DNA of 64,000 nt from an uncultured Bacteroidota bacterium (GTDB lineage Bacteria; Bacteroidota; Bacteroidia; Flavobacteriales; Flavobacteriaceae), in assembly GCA_902597545.1 (NCBI GenBank), contig CACJYD010000003.1, forward strand, positions 62,001-126,000, given 5' to 3'. Under the pieces are notes generated by a model. The model saw only the letters and a program-made list of their open reading frames with translations. It ran no database searches and was not told the DNA's origin. Shown piece by piece: positions 1-9,843 of the stretch (position 1 is its first letter; each line of letters starts with the position of its first letter). Made by a program: the position numbers and the translations under genes.

Positions 1-2001
1 AAAAGACTCAGAAAATGGAATATTATCAGAATTGCCATATGGAAGTGCAAAACCAACAAAATATCTTGTAGCAAATGTTGAACTCTCTCCTAAATCCCAG
101 TGTTTTATGTAACTAATCTCAGATTTCAAGAACTGAGAGAAAGGTAAATCGGAAATTATTTTTTTTCCTTCATCATTTTTATTTGAATTTCCAGTAAATA
201 AGTTTGTTATTAAACCTGCACTTTGAAAGTTTATTCTCCATTGATTAAAATTAGACTTATCATACCTATTATCGTAATTATTTGATATTGAAAATGATGA
301 TCCAATAATTAGATTATTTGTTGTTAATCTATTTTTCCTATTTGATATGTAATTGATAGTCTTGAGGTCGTCTGAATTCAAAACTGATGAAAAAATTGTT
401 GGAAAATCATTTAAGAATAAATCAATTCCATTTGGAATTTGTAAGTTACCATCACTAAAATACTTTGCATCAGTTGTATATTGTTTAGCTATTTCATTAA
501 CTGTCTCATATGAATTTGAGTAAATATTAAAATAATTTTGAATGTTTTTATTTTTAATTAGCTCAACTTGAGAAATTGAAAAATTAAAAAAATTATCGTT
601 TTTATTCCACGAGTAGTTAAAGTCAAATTTTAAACTATTTCTATCCAAACCAATATTTCTTTGATTCGAGGAACCAAAATTTACATAGGATCTAGGATTT
701 AAGAGATTAGTAGAGTTATTAACTTTTTCACCTAAAAAAATAAATTTTGGGAATTTTAAAATCAGATCATAGTTTATTTGAGATATGGTCACATTTCCTG
801 ATTTTCCAATGGATCCGGTAGCGGATAACTCTAGATTCTCTCCATTTTTAAAAATGTTTCTATTTTTTAACCTGCTTTCAAATGAAATTCCAATATCCTC
901 AATATTTGATTGTTTTACATCAAATCCAAAACCCAAATTATATTTCTTCTTTGAATTTAAAATAATATTTGCCTCTAACAATTCATCACTACCATTAAAA
1001 TAATTGTAACTAATTGAAGGGAAATTAAATAGATCTAGTTGATTAAAATTTTGAATTGTTACTGTTCTCAAGGAGTCATTAAAAGCTGAGTTTTCTTTAA
1101 ATTTTATCTGATTATTTATAAAGTCCTTATTAAAATCTAATTTTTTTTCGTCATAACTAGTAACTGAAACCTTTTTAATTTTATGAACTTTATAATCTTT
1201 CCCCTCAATAATAATTTTAATAGGAAGTGAGAAAATATTATTACTAGAATCAATTTCAACGTCGAAAAAAACAGAATTTATTTGAAAATCATAAATGCCA
1301 GAATTTTTAAATAACTTAAATAATCTTTCCCTTTCAAGTTGAAAATTTTTAGTCTTAAATAATTCATTTTTTACAAGAAATGATTTATCAATGTTTTTAT
1401 TGTAAATAGAATCTAAAGCATTCGAATCAATGAAGGTGTTTACTTCTCCGATGTAATATTGTGGCCCAGTTGTTACTAAATAATCAACATCTGCATAATT
1501 TACGTTTAGCTCATTTGTTTTTATTTTAAAATCAACCTTATTATTTAAATAGCCTATATTTTGAAAATAAGAATTTAAATTTTTTACTGTCTCAGCAGTT
1601 TTTAAAGAATCAATGATTTGAATTTCTTCACCATTATTTCTTTTCCAATCATTAAAGTTTTTATAATATCCCTTTAGTTGATTTACTTGTTTTTGTGAAA
1701 AAACTTTGTTTAAACTTTTAGCTTTATTCTTTTTGGATAACCAATTATTAAAAATACTATCAGTATTATTTTTGGCTGTTGAGTATAGTAATGCGCCAAC
1801 AGGTATACCAATAAAAGTTGAGTTTTTTTTCTGTAAAAATAGATTATTAAGTGAATCTTTTGGTGTTAAAACATCATTGATGTATAGATTGTTTTTTTTT
1901 AAAATTTTTTCATTACTAGTTAAATTTTTTGAAATTGAACAACCAGACAATAAAGTTGTTATCAAAGTAAATAATACTATTTTTACTTTATAAATTCTCA
2001 T
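1..2001 (-). CDS. tamL: TamL-like outer-membrane BamA-family lipoprotein, 3' end outside window
   Basis: The frame is open without a stop from the ATG at 2001 to base 1, giving 667 residues. The C-terminal barrel end lies outside the window. The N-terminus is a lipoprotein signal with a lipobox L-S-G-C (lipid Cys at residue 21). POTRA-like segments follow, and then a long run of alternating strands rich in aromatic and Asn/Ser residues, as in a D15/Omp85 barrel. In Bacteroidota, lipidated BamA-family proteins (TamL) are thought to act in outer-membrane protein assembly with TamB. Divergent from the rRNA methyltransferase at 2034, with a matching promoter at 2015-2045. The call rests on overall architecture and neighbourhood; a canonical BamA is less likely because of the lipobox. 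Confidence 0.78.
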   Translation of the reverse strand, partial: MRIYKVKIVLFTLITTLLSGCSISKNLTSNEKILKKNNLYINDVLTPKDSLNNLFLQKKNSTFIGIPVGALLYSTAKNNTDSIFNNWLSKKNKAKSLNKVFSQKQVNQLKGYYKNFNDWKRNNGEEIQIIDSLKTAETVKNLNSYFQNIGYLNNKVDFKIKTNELNVNYADVDYLVTTGPQYYIGEVNTFIDSNALDSIYNKNIDKSFLVKNELFKTKNFQLERERLFKLFKNSGIYDFQINSVFFDVEIDSSNNIFSLPIKIIIEGKDYKVHKIKKVSVTSYDEKKLDFNKDFINNQIKFKENSAFNDSLRTVTIQNFNQLDLFNFPSISYNYFNGSDELLEANIILNSKKKYNLGFGFDVKQSNIEDIGISFESRLKNRNIFKNGENLELSATGSIGKSGNVTISQINYDLILKFPKFIFLGEKVNNSTNLLNPRSYVNFGSSNQRNIGLDRNSLKFDFNYSWNKNDNFFNFSISQVELIKNKNIQNYFNIYSNSYETVNEIAKQYTTDAKYFSDGNLQIPNGIDLFLNDFPTIFSSVLNSDDLKTINYISNRKNRLTTNNLIIGSSFSISNNYDNRYDKSNFNQWRINFQSAGLITNLFTGNSNKNDEGKKIISDLPFSQFLKSEISYIKHWDLGESSTFATRYFVGFALPYGNSDNIPFSESF

Positions 2002-2014
2002 CAGATTATTATAT

Positions 2015-2045
2015 CAAAAATACAGTTAAATAAATGGTTACCAAA
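2015..2045 (-). promoter_or_regulatory. Bacteroidota-type promoter of tamL (TTTG-N19-TATTTTTG)
   Basis: On the minus strand TTTG (2045-2042) is followed after 19 bases by TATTTTTG (2022-2015). This matches the -33 TTTG / -7 TAnnTTTG pattern known for the Bacteroidota primary sigma factor. The -7 element ends 13 bases before the tamL ATG. The -33 part lies inside the first codons of the divergent gene. Confidence 0.6.
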
Positions 2046-2744
2046 AATCAAATAAAATTCCTAAAGGGATTGAGTTTAAAAAAAAATAGAATAAAATCAA
2101 AAAAGATTATTGTGGAGGGAGAAAAAATTATTAGGGAATTTATTGACTCTGATTATAAATTGGATAAAGTTTACTCAACTGATCCACTAAAATTTCACAA
2201 TTACCCTAATCAAAAATTATCTGAAAAAAATTTAGAGTCAATAAGTAATTTAAAAAGTCCTAATGGTGATTTAGCGGTTTTCAATTTAATAGATAAATCA
2301 ATCAAAAATGAAAGACTTTATATTGTTCTTGATGGTATCAATGATCCTGGGAATTTAGGAACAATTATTAGAACATGTGATTGGTTTGGCATTGATCAAA
2401 TTATTTGCTCAAATAATTCCGTCGATTGCTTCAACCCTAAAGTAATTCAATCATCTATGGGTTCGCTGTCGAGAGTGAATGTTTTTTACATGGATATTTT
2501 AGAATTTTTAAATTCCAAAGATATTCCAATTTACGGAGCAGTTTTAAATGGCAAGAAATTGAAAAATGAGATAATTGATGATGGCATATTCGTATTTGGA
2601 TCTGAATCAAATGGCATCTCCGAAGGTATTTTAAAAAAAATTGAATTTGAAATAAAAATTCCTAAGCATAGTGAAGCTGTAAAAACCGAAAGTCTGAATC
2701 TTTCTGTCTCTTTGGGTATTGTACTAAGTAAAATTAGAATTTAA
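2034..2744 (+). CDS. TrmH-family (SpoU) RNA 2'-O-ribose methyltransferase
   Basis: 236 residues, the usual size for the family. An N-terminal substrate-binding domain (about residues 1-85) precedes a SPOUT catalytic domain. The three SpoU motifs are visible: motif 1 around 'DPGNLGTIIRT' (about 103-113), motif 2 'VFGSESNGIS' (about 186-196) and motif 3 'ESLNLSVSLGIVL' near the C-terminus. SPOUT enzymes methylate the 2'-OH of a ribose in rRNA or tRNA using S-adenosylmethionine; the exact target cannot be told. Its stop overlaps the convergent porT stop by four bases (TTAA). As I recall, a methyltransferase of this type commonly lies between porT and the tamL/bamA-like gene in flavobacteria, which fits here. 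Confidence 0.9.
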   Translation: MVTKNQIKFLKGLSLKKNRIKSKKIIVEGEKIIREFIDSDYKLDKVYSTDPLKFHNYPNQKLSEKNLESISNLKSPNGDLAVFNLIDKSIKNERLYIVLDGINDPGNLGTIIRTCDWFGIDQIICSNNSVDCFNPKVIQSSMGSLSRVNVFYMDILEFLNSKDIPIYGAVLNGKKLKNEIIDDGIFVFGSESNGISEGILKKIEFEIKIPKHSEAVKTESLNLSVSLGIVLSKIRI

Positions 2745-3424
2745 TAAAAACTAAAATTTATAAAAATAGCTCTGGTAAAAAATTTATCTATATTTCTAGT
2801 CCATGGATTATCAGGTGTGTTTTCTGGAATTTCATTTTTCAAAGAGAAAACCCCCCTAACTGATGGTGAGAATTTAAAATACCTTAAATAAAAATCAACA
2901 CCAAATGCTAATTCATAATAAAAGTTAAATTTTTCAAATTCAAAGTTTTCTAATCCATGATTAGATAATGTCCCCTCAATTTCATTTAGGTTAATAGAGG
3001 TAGCAATTCCAGCTTTTAAATAAGGTCTAAAATTGTCCAATCTTTTTGAGCTATACTTTAAAAGCAAGGGTATATGGATGTTATTAGATTTTACAACCCA
3101 GAGAGTATCACCATAATTTGTAAAGTCTTTCCTTTCATTAAAAATTATATTTTTTTTATTTGCATGTAACCCCGGTTCTAGACTTAAGAAAAGATTTTTA
3201 TTTAATTTGAGCTCTCCTATTAATCCTACGTTTATGCCTTCAGCCCTATCAATCGAGATTGGATATTGAGTATTATTTTTGTACTCAACTTTGTTATCAT
3301 ATTGATTTAAGCCAATATAGTATCCGAATCTCAAGTCTCGTTCATCAAAATTTTGAAGATTTTTAAACTGTGAAAAAATCAAATTACATGATACAAGTAA
3401 GAGAAAAATTAATTTTTTTAACAC
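2741..3424 (-). CDS. porT: PorT family type IX secretion outer-membrane protein
   Basis: About 227 residues if the GTG at 3424 is used. That start gives a clean signal peptide (basic KK, hydrophobic core, ending in S-Q); a TTG at 3445 would add seven residues. The mature part resembles an eight-stranded beta-barrel. It carries patterns I recognise from flavobacterial PorT: 'FGYYIGLN', 'GFNVGLIG'-like 'GINVGLIGELKLN', 'LEPGLH', 'HIPLLLKYSSKRL', 'FRPYLKAG', 'GVDFYLRYFKFSPSVRGVF' and a C-terminal aromatic residue. PorT is required for type IX secretion in Porphyromonas and relatives, but its exact role in the translocon is unclear. Convergent with the rRNA methyltransferase. Confidence 0.85.
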   Translation of the reverse strand: MLKKLIFLLLVSCNLIFSQFKNLQNFDERDLRFGYYIGLNQYDNKVEYKNNTQYPISIDRAEGINVGLIGELKLNKNLFLSLEPGLHANKKNIIFNERKDFTNYGDTLWVVKSNNIHIPLLLKYSSKRLDNFRPYLKAGIATSINLNEIEGTLSNHGLENFEFEKFNFYYELAFGVDFYLRYFKFSPSVRGVFSLKNEIPENTPDNPWTRNIDKFFTRAIFINFSFY

Positions 3425-3488
3425 AAAATCAAAGCTAATAAACAATTCATTAATAAGTTAAAATTCCTAGTAAATTTCTAAAATCAAG

Positions 3489-3496
3489 TATATTTG
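3489..3496 (+). promoter_or_regulatory. Probable -7 element of trkA (TATATTTG)
   Basis: TATATTTG matches TAnnTTTG and lies 22 bases before the trkA ATG. No TTTG is visible at the expected -33 distance, so only the downstream half is supported. Confidence 0.4.
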
Positions 3497-3518
3497 CTTG
3501 TGAATTAATCTTTCAATA

Positions 3519-4868
3519 ATGAAAATTGTTATTGCAGGAGCTGGTGAGGTTGGACTACACTTATCGAAGTTATTATCTTATGAATCTCATGATATCACAT
3601 TGATTGATAACAATGAGGTAAATTTAAAGGATGGTGAAAATTACCTAGATATAAAAGTTGTTAATGGTGATTCTACATCACCATCGTCTTTGAAGAATGC
3701 AAATGTCTCAAATGCTGATTTGGTAATTGGAGTTACTGCAAGTGAATCAATTAATTTTTTTACATGTATACTAGCTAAAAAATTAGGCGCTAAAAGAACT
3801 ATCGCTAGGCTTACAAATACTGAGTTCATTGAGAATGGAAGCAAGTTTGATTTTTCTTCTATTGGAATCGATGAAATTATTTCGCCTGAAAATCTTGCAG
3901 TTAATGAAGTTAAATTATTGATTAACAATTCAGGTTTTACAAATAGTCATGATTTTGAGGATGGAGCTTTAAATATGATGGCTGCAAAAATTCAGAATGA
4001 TGCTCCTTTTATTGGAAAAACTGTGAAAGAAGCAGCTTCAGTTTTTCCTGGTATAAAATTTATGCCTATAACAATTGAAAGAAGTGGAAGTCATTCAGCT
4101 ATAATTCCAAGAGGGGACACCACGTTTAAAAAAGATGATCATGTCTATTTTATAACATGTAGTGATGGTATCGATGAATTGTACAATTTGATGGGCACAG
4201 AAAGAGATGAAATAGAAAAAATTATGATTTTAGGAGGTGGAAGAGTTGGTTATAAAGTTGCTAAAGAACTTAGTAGTGAAGGATATAAGGTTAAATTAGT
4301 TGAAATAGATGCAAACAAGGCAGAGAATATTGCAAATTCCTTGAGTAATGTTTTAGTATTAAATATTGATGGTACTAGAGTTGATTTACTCAGCGAAGAA
4401 AACTTAGAAGATATGGATGCCTTTATTGCTACGACAGGCGATTCTCAAAAGAATATTATGTCATGTTTAATGGCTAAATCTAAAAATATAGGTAGAACAA
4501 TTGCTATTGTTGATAATACCGATTACTTCGAACTCTCTGAATCTATTGGTGTAGATACATTAATCAATAAAAAATTGTTAGCTGCAAATGAAATTTTTAG
4601 ATTTATTAGAAAAGGAAATATTTTAGAATTAAACAAATTGAATAATATGAATGCTGAAGTTCTTGAATTTCTTGTTAATAAAGATTCAAAGGTCAAGGGA
4701 AAAAAAATTAGAGATTTAGATTTTCCACGGTCAGCAATAATTGGGGGTGTAATAAGAGATGGTGTTGGTAAAATTGCTCTTGGTGATTTTGTAATAAAAA
4801 AAGGTGATAGAATATTAGTCTGTGCTCTTTACAATGCAATTAGCAAAGTAGAAAAATTATTCCTCTAA
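3519..4868 (+). CDS. trkA: Trk potassium uptake system peripheral subunit TrkA
   Basis: 449 residues, the standard length for full TrkA with two RCK_N-RCK_C repeats. The first Rossmann glycine motif is G-A-G-E-V-G at residues 6-11. The second is G-G-G-R-V-G at about 239-244, each followed by an acidic residue that would hold the NAD(H) ribose. RCK_C (TrkA_C) segments follow each half. TrkA is a cytoplasmic nucleotide-binding regulator that gates the TrkH K+ channel. trkH begins two bases after the stop, so the two are surely co-transcribed. Confidence 0.95.
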   Translation: MKIVIAGAGEVGLHLSKLLSYESHDITLIDNNEVNLKDGENYLDIKVVNGDSTSPSSLKNANVSNADLVIGVTASESINFFTCILAKKLGAKRTIARLTNTEFIENGSKFDFSSIGIDEIISPENLAVNEVKLLINNSGFTNSHDFEDGALNMMAAKIQNDAPFIGKTVKEAASVFPGIKFMPITIERSGSHSAIIPRGDTTFKKDDHVYFITCSDGIDELYNLMGTERDEIEKIMILGGGRVGYKVAKELSSEGYKVKLVEIDANKAENIANSLSNVLVLNIDGTRVDLLSEENLEDMDAFIATTGDSQKNIMSCLMAKSKNIGRTIAIVDNTDYFELSESIGVDTLINKKLLAANEIFRFIRKGNILELNKLNNMNAEVLEFLVNKDSKVKGKKIRDLDFPRSAIIGGVIRDGVGKIALGDFVIKKGDRILVCALYNAISKVEKLFL

Positions 4869-4870
4869 TT

Positions 4871-6373
4871 ATGTCACAGCTTAACTTTAGACTTATTTCC
4901 TACATCATTGGTTTATTGCTTTTATTTAATTCAACTGCAATTTTTTTAACATCTTTTGTAAGCTATTATTTCAGTGACGGTTTTTTTTCTAGTATACTAA
5001 AATCAGGCTTTATATGCTTCGCTCTAGGTTTTTCGATAATGTTTTTTTCGAAAAATCCAAAAAAGATAATAAATCGCCGCGATGGCTATTTAGTTGTGGT
5101 TATTGGTTGGTTAACAATGGTTTTTTCAGGAATGTTACCATACATATTTACTAATACAATTGATAATGTGCCTGATTTGATTTTTGAAACAATGTCAGGT
5201 TACACTACAACAGGTTCAAGTATAATAAGTGATATTGAAGCACTACCTGAAAGTATTATTTTTTGGAGGAGCATGACCCATTGGCTCGGTGGAATGGGGA
5301 TAATAGTCTTAGCAATTGCAATATTACCAATGCTTGGAATAGGAGGTATGCAATTATTTTCAGCTGAAGCTCCTGGCAGTGGAATTAGTGGTGATAAAAT
5401 TCATCCTAGAATTAGCAACACGGCAAAAAGATTGTGGTTTATTTACTTTGGCTTAACCCTTTTAGAGACTCTTTTATTAAATATTGCAGGAATGAGTTTT
5501 TTTGATGCAATTAACCATTCTATGAGTAATATAGCAACTGGTGGTTTTTCCACAAAAAATGACAGTTTATCATTTTGGAATTCAATGCCTCAAATACAAT
5601 ACATAATCATTTTTTTTATGATTCTTGCTGGAACAAATTTTCTATTAATTTATCTTTCATTGATTGGAAAATTTAAAAAGTTATTTTACAATACTGAATT
5701 CATCTGGTTTTTAGGCCTAATTGCATCTTTTGTTTTAATTACTACAATTATTCTAAACTATAATGTAGATTTAGATTCAACTAATTTTAATCATCCTCAA
5801 GTTCTTGGTAAGTTAGAGGCAAGTTTTAGACATGCTCTTTTTCAAGTAGTTGCAATTATCACTACAACTGGCTTTGTAACAGGTGATTTTGCTGCTTGGA
5901 CACCATTCTTGACAATGTTGTTTTTTGGGCTAATGTTTATCGGTGCTTCATCAGGATCAACCTCTGGTGGAATCAAGATTTCAAGACATCTTATTCTTAT
6001 TAAAAATGGTTTTCTTGAGTTCAAAAGATCATTACATCCAAACGCAATTTTACCACTTAGATATAATCATTCAGTTGTAAAAAAAGAAGTCGTAGTAAAT
6101 ATTTTAGCATTTTTCATGTTATATCTGATATTATTTATTGTAGGTGCAGGTGTTTTAAGTACTCAAGGCTTAGATTTTATATCATCAATAGGAGGATCAG
6201 CTGCCTCACTTGGCAATGTTGGTCCTGCCTTAGGGTCAATTGGTCCAGCTTTTAATTTTGAGAGTATAACTGGATTTTCAAAAATTTGGTGTGCATTTTT
6301 AATGTTAGTTGGCAGGTTAGAGCTATTTACATTTTTAATAATATTCACACCATATTTCTGGAAAAATATTTAG
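4871..6373 (+). CDS. trkH: Trk potassium uptake system membrane subunit TrkH
   Basis: 500 residues, highly hydrophobic, with repeated M1-P-M2 units as in TrkH/KtrB. Selectivity-filter-like loops are readable: 'GYTTTGSS' (about 110), 'NIATGGFS' (about 220), 'TTTGFVTGDF' (about 330) and 'GNVGPALG' (about 447). It forms the K+-conducting pore in the inner membrane, gated by TrkA encoded two bases upstream. The stop codon TAG overlaps the convergent aminotransferase stop (shared TTAG). Confidence 0.95.
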   Translation: MSQLNFRLISYIIGLLLLFNSTAIFLTSFVSYYFSDGFFSSILKSGFICFALGFSIMFFSKNPKKIINRRDGYLVVVIGWLTMVFSGMLPYIFTNTIDNVPDLIFETMSGYTTTGSSIISDIEALPESIIFWRSMTHWLGGMGIIVLAIAILPMLGIGGMQLFSAEAPGSGISGDKIHPRISNTAKRLWFIYFGLTLLETLLLNIAGMSFFDAINHSMSNIATGGFSTKNDSLSFWNSMPQIQYIIIFFMILAGTNFLLIYLSLIGKFKKLFYNTEFIWFLGLIASFVLITTIILNYNVDLDSTNFNHPQVLGKLEASFRHALFQVVAIITTTGFVTGDFAAWTPFLTMLFFGLMFIGASSGSTSGGIKISRHLILIKNGFLEFKRSLHPNAILPLRYNHSVVKKEVVVNILAFFMLYLILFIVGAGVLSTQGLDFISSIGGSAASLGNVGPALGSIGPAFNFESITGFSKIWCAFLMLVGRLELFTFLIIFTPYFWKNI

Positions 6374-7557
6374 TGTAATAAATCTTTAATTCTATTAACT
6401 GCTTTTATTATATTTTCATTTGAAGCTGCATAACTAATTCTGATATTTTTCGGAGATCCAAATGCATCACCTGTAACAGTAGCTACATGAGCTTTTTCTA
6501 AAATAAGCATTGCAAAATCAGAAGCATTTTTGATTGTAACATCACTAATTGTTTTTCCAAAATAATATGATATATCAGGAAAAATATAAAATGCACCATC
6601 CGGATTATTTAACTGGAAACCTTTTATTTCACTTAATAGTTTAATTATTAGATTCCTTCTTTGTTCAAACTCTTTAACCATATAGTTAATTTTTTCAGGT
6701 GACTCAGTAATTGCGTCAATTGTCGCTCTTTGAGCAATACAGTTAGCCCCACTTGTTACTTGACCTTGTAATTTTGTGCATGCCTTTGCAATCCATATAG
6801 GTGCTCCCAAATATCCAATTCTCCATCCAGTCATCGCAAATGCTTTAGCGATTCCATTAACCGTTACCGTTCTATCATACATTCCTTCAATGCTAGCAAA
6901 ACTTACGTGCTTGGTTCCATAATTAATGTGCTCATATATTTCATCGGAAAGAACAAATACGTTGGGATATTTTTTTATTACACTAGCAATTTCATATAAT
7001 TCCTTCTCATTATAAATACTTCCACTTGGATTATTTGGAGAATTAATAATTATCATTTTTGTTTTTTCAGAAATTGCATCATCAATTTGTTTTGCACTTA
7101 CTTTAAAATCATTTGAGATATCACTTTTTAAAATTTTTGGAATACCATCAGCCATTAAAACAATAGCTGAGTAACTTACCCAAAATGGAGCTAATAATAT
7201 AACTTCCTCACCTGGTTTTATCAATGCCTGAACTACATTAGCAATTGATTGTTTTGCACCGGTTGAGACAACAATTTGATTTGGATTATAAATTATTTTG
7301 TTATCCCTATGAAATTTTTTACAAATAGCTTCTTTAAGCTCTAAATATCCATCGACAGGTGTGTATGAATTATAATTTTGATTAATCGCATCAATTGCTG
7401 AATTTTTTATAAAATCGGGGGTATTAAAATCAGGTTCCCCCAAACTTAACCCAATTATATCAATTCCATTCTTCTTTAACTCTCTAGCTTTAGCTGCCAT
7501 AGTTAATGTTGCAGAGGCAGGTAGGTTGTTAATTTTATCGGTCAAATATTCTTTCAT
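6370..7557 (-). CDS. Class I pyridoxal-phosphate aminotransferase, aspartate aminotransferase type
   Basis: 395 residues, typical of the prokaryotic I-gamma aspartate aminotransferase subgroup. Visible motifs are 'LSLGEPDF' (about 37-44), 'NSPNNPSG' (about 172-179), 'SDEIYE' (about 204-209) and the PLP-binding Lys238 in 'GIAKAFAMTGWRIGY', followed by the phosphate and carboxylate arginines. It probably interconverts aspartate/oxaloacetate and glutamate/2-oxoglutarate in the cytoplasm; some relatives act on prephenate or aromatic amino acids. Single gene, convergent with trkH and divergent from rsmG. Confidence 0.9.
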   Translation of the reverse strand: MKEYLTDKINNLPASATLTMAAKARELKKNGIDIIGLSLGEPDFNTPDFIKNSAIDAINQNYNSYTPVDGYLELKEAICKKFHRDNKIIYNPNQIVVSTGAKQSIANVVQALIKPGEEVILLAPFWVSYSAIVLMADGIPKILKSDISNDFKVSAKQIDDAISEKTKMIIINSPNNPSGSIYNEKELYEIASVIKKYPNVFVLSDEIYEHINYGTKHVSFASIEGMYDRTVTVNGIAKAFAMTGWRIGYLGAPIWIAKACTKLQGQVTSGANCIAQRATIDAITESPEKINYMVKEFEQRRNLIIKLLSEIKGFQLNNPDGAFYIFPDISYYFGKTISDVTIKNASDFAMLILEKAHVATVTGDAFGSPKNIRISYAASNENIIKAVNRIKDLLH

Positions 7558-7576
7558 AGATTAGAAGTATTATTTT

Positions 7577-7584
7577 CAAAGATA
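7577..7584 (-). promoter_or_regulatory. Probable -7 element of the aminotransferase gene (TATCTTTG)
   Basis: Minus-strand TATCTTTG (7584-7577) matches TAnnTTTG and lies 19 bases before the ATG at 7557. No good -33 TTTG at the expected spacing. Confidence 0.4.
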
Positions 7585-7613
7585 TTTAAATTACATTAGT
7601 AAAATCTGATTAA

Positions 7614-8252
7614 ATGGAACTGTTAAAAAAATATTTTCCACAAATTACAGAACTTCAACTTGAAAAATTGATTCTGTTTGAAAAATTAATAAAGGAGTGG
7701 AACAATAAAATAAATTTAATATCCAGAAAAGATGTTGAAAACTTTGAAGTTAATCACTTATTACATTCCTTAAGCATTTTAAAATTTATTGAATTTAAAA
7801 AAGATACAAAGATATTAGACCTTGGAACTGGGGGTGGATTACCAGGTATCCCATTATCAATTGTTTTTCCTGACTCAAAATTTAAATTAATTGATAGAAA
7901 GAATAAAAAAATTAATGTTTTAAATAAAATCATCAGCGAACTTGGTATTAATAATGCTTCTGCTCAAAGTATTGATATTATTGATTCAAATCATAATTAT
8001 GATTTTATTGTTAATCGGGCTGTATCATCTGCCGATAACTTAATTAAATTATGTAAAGGAAAAATAAATTACAAAGGAGAAAATAAAATTAAAAATGGAA
8101 TAATTTGTCTAAAAGGGGGTAATTTAAACTCTGAATTGAAAAATATTGATAAGTTTAAAATAGTTGAATTAAAAACTTTTTTTTCAGAACAATTTTTCGA
8201 AACAAAAAAAATACTCTACATACCTAATCCATATAGTCATATGGATAGCTAG
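7614..8252 (+). CDS. rsmG: 16S rRNA (guanine-N7) methyltransferase RsmG
   Basis: 212 residues, normal for RsmG (GidB). The SAM-binding motif I is 'LDLGTGGGLPGIPL' (about residues 69-82), followed by an acidic residue in 'LIDRKNKKINVLN' and the family pattern 'VNRAVSS'. The N-terminus has the expected 'LILFEKLIKEWNNKINLISR' segment. The enzyme methylates N7 of G527 (E. coli numbering) in 16S rRNA; loss in other bacteria gives low-level streptomycin resistance. Its last 29 bases overlap the end of convergent pruA. Confidence 0.95.
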   Translation: MELLKKYFPQITELQLEKLILFEKLIKEWNNKINLISRKDVENFEVNHLLHSLSILKFIEFKKDTKILDLGTGGGLPGIPLSIVFPDSKFKLIDRKNKKINVLNKIISELGINNASAQSIDIIDSNHNYDFIVNRAVSSADNLIKLCKGKINYKGENKIKNGIICLKGGNLNSELKNIDKFKIVELKTFFSEQFFETKKILYIPNPYSHMDS

Positions 8253-9843
8253 TTGGAGGATTATGAGTTCTGCTCACTAACCTAGGACTAACCCATCTCA
8301 ATAAATTAAGCTTTGAACCTGCTTTATCATCTGTACCAGAAGCCCTACATCCACCAAAAGGTTGTTGACCTACAACAGCTCCCGATGGTTTATCATTCAC
8401 ATAAAAATTACCTGCGCTGTATTTCAATTTATTAAGTGCAAGTTTAATACTTTCCTCATCTTGAGATATAAATGCACCTGTTAAAGCATAATCAGATGTT
8501 TTATCAACAATGTCAAGCATCTCTTCCCAATTTTCATCATCATATACATATAGTGTAACTACAGGTCCAAATATTTCTTCTTTCATTGTTTTAAATTGGT
8601 GGTTCGTAGTTAGTATAATTGTAGGTTCAACAAAATATCCTACTGTATCATCATAATTACCTCCACATAGAATCTCACAATCATCACTTGATTTTGCATA
8701 ATCTATATAGCTTGATATTCTTTCAAATGCACCTTTGTGTATTACTGCTGTCATGAAATTATTAAAATCAATAGGCGAGCCCATTTTAATGGTTTTTGTT
8801 TCATCAATAACCTTGTTAATTAGATTTTTAGAAATCGAATTTGGGATATATATTCTTGATGCTGCAGAACACTTTTGACCTTGGTATTCAAATGCACCTC
8901 TAATTATAGCTGTGGATGTTGCATCAATATTTGCACTTGGGTGACAAAAAATAAAATCTTTACCACCAGTTTCTCCAACTATTCTTGGATAATCTCTGTA
9001 CAGATTGATATTATTTCCAATTTTTTTCCATAAATCCCTAAAAACAGATGTTGATCCAGTGAAATGTAGTCCAGAAAATTCAGGATGTTTAAGAGCAATA
9101 TCAGTTATCATTTCAGGGTCTCCAGTAACCATATTAATTACTCCATCAGGAAGACCTGCTTCTTTAAAAATATCCATGGTTATTTTTGCAGTAAGTACTT
9201 GATTATCGCTTGGTTTCCATAAAACAACATTACCCATTAAGGCAGCACTTGCACACAAATTACCACCAATTGCAGTAAAATTAAATGGAGTAACTGAATA
9301 AACAAACCCCTCAAGTGGTCTATATTCAAGATGATTTGATTTACCTGGACCATCAATCGGTTGTTCATTGTAAATTTCAGTTAGATATGAAACATTAAAT
9401 TTTAAAAAATCCACAAATTCACATGCTGCATCAATTTCAGCTTGAAATATATTTTTTGATTGACCAATCATAGTTCCAGCTGTAATTTTAGCTCTATAAT
9501 CTTTAGAAATGAGATCAGCTGCTTTTAAAAATATTTCACATCTTTTTTCCCAAGGTGTTTCAGACCAAGACTTTTTATTGTCAAGTAGATTTTTAATTGC
9601 ATCATTTACATGATTTTCGTTTGCCTGGGAATAAGTTCCAACTATGTTCTTGTGGTCGTGAGGTGGAAGTATATTTTTTCTATCATTAGTTAATATTTCA
9701 TCACTTCCGATGTACAGTGGAATATCAACTTTAGAATTGAACATTTCATTGTAGGTTTTTTCAACATTTAACCTTTCTTTTGAACCTTTTTTATAACCCA
9801 ACACTGGTTCGTTTTCAGCTTCGTAAATTTTTACTTTGTTCAT
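8224..9843 (-). CDS. pruA: L-glutamate gamma-semialdehyde (1-pyrroline-5-carboxylate) dehydrogenase
   Basis: 539 residues, an aldehyde dehydrogenase of the stand-alone P5C dehydrogenase type. Catalytic residues are readable: general base Glu291 in 'GETGGKDF' and nucleophile Cys325 in 'GQKCSAASR'. The cofactor-binding segment 'TPFNFTAIGG' and 'LWKPS' (about 185-212) precede them, and 'EEIFGPVVTLYVY' follows. It oxidises glutamate semialdehyde to glutamate with NAD+, the second step of proline catabolism and a branch of arginine/ornithine use. The ATG overlaps the apaG stop (TAATG), so translation is probably coupled. No proline dehydrogenase gene is in the window. Confidence 0.95.
   Translation of the reverse strand: MNKVKIYEAENEPVLGYKKGSKERLNVEKTYNEMFNSKVDIPLYIGSDEILTNDRKNILPPHDHKNIVGTYSQANENHVNDAIKNLLDNKKSWSETPWEKRCEIFLKAADLISKDYRAKITAGTMIGQSKNIFQAEIDAACEFVDFLKFNVSYLTEIYNEQPIDGPGKSNHLEYRPLEGFVYSVTPFNFTAIGGNLCASAALMGNVVLWKPSDNQVLTAKITMDIFKEAGLPDGVINMVTGDPEMITDIALKHPEFSGLHFTGSTSVFRDLWKKIGNNINLYRDYPRIVGETGGKDFIFCHPSANIDATSTAIIRGAFEYQGQKCSAASRIYIPNSISKNLINKVIDETKTIKMGSPIDFNNFMTAVIHKGAFERISSYIDYAKSSDDCEILCGGNYDDTVGYFVEPTIILTTNHQFKTMKEEIFGPVVTLYVYDDENWEEMLDIVDKTSDYALTGAFISQDEESIKLALNKLKYSAGNFYVNDKPSGAVVGQQPFGGCRASGTDDKAGSKLNLLRWVSPRLVSRTHNPPTSYPYDYMD

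Noticed and set aside
1706..1993. 95-codon open frame on the plus strand opposite the start of tamL
   Set aside because: The minus strand is open over all 2,001 bases with a lipoprotein signal, so the plus-strand frame is a shadow.
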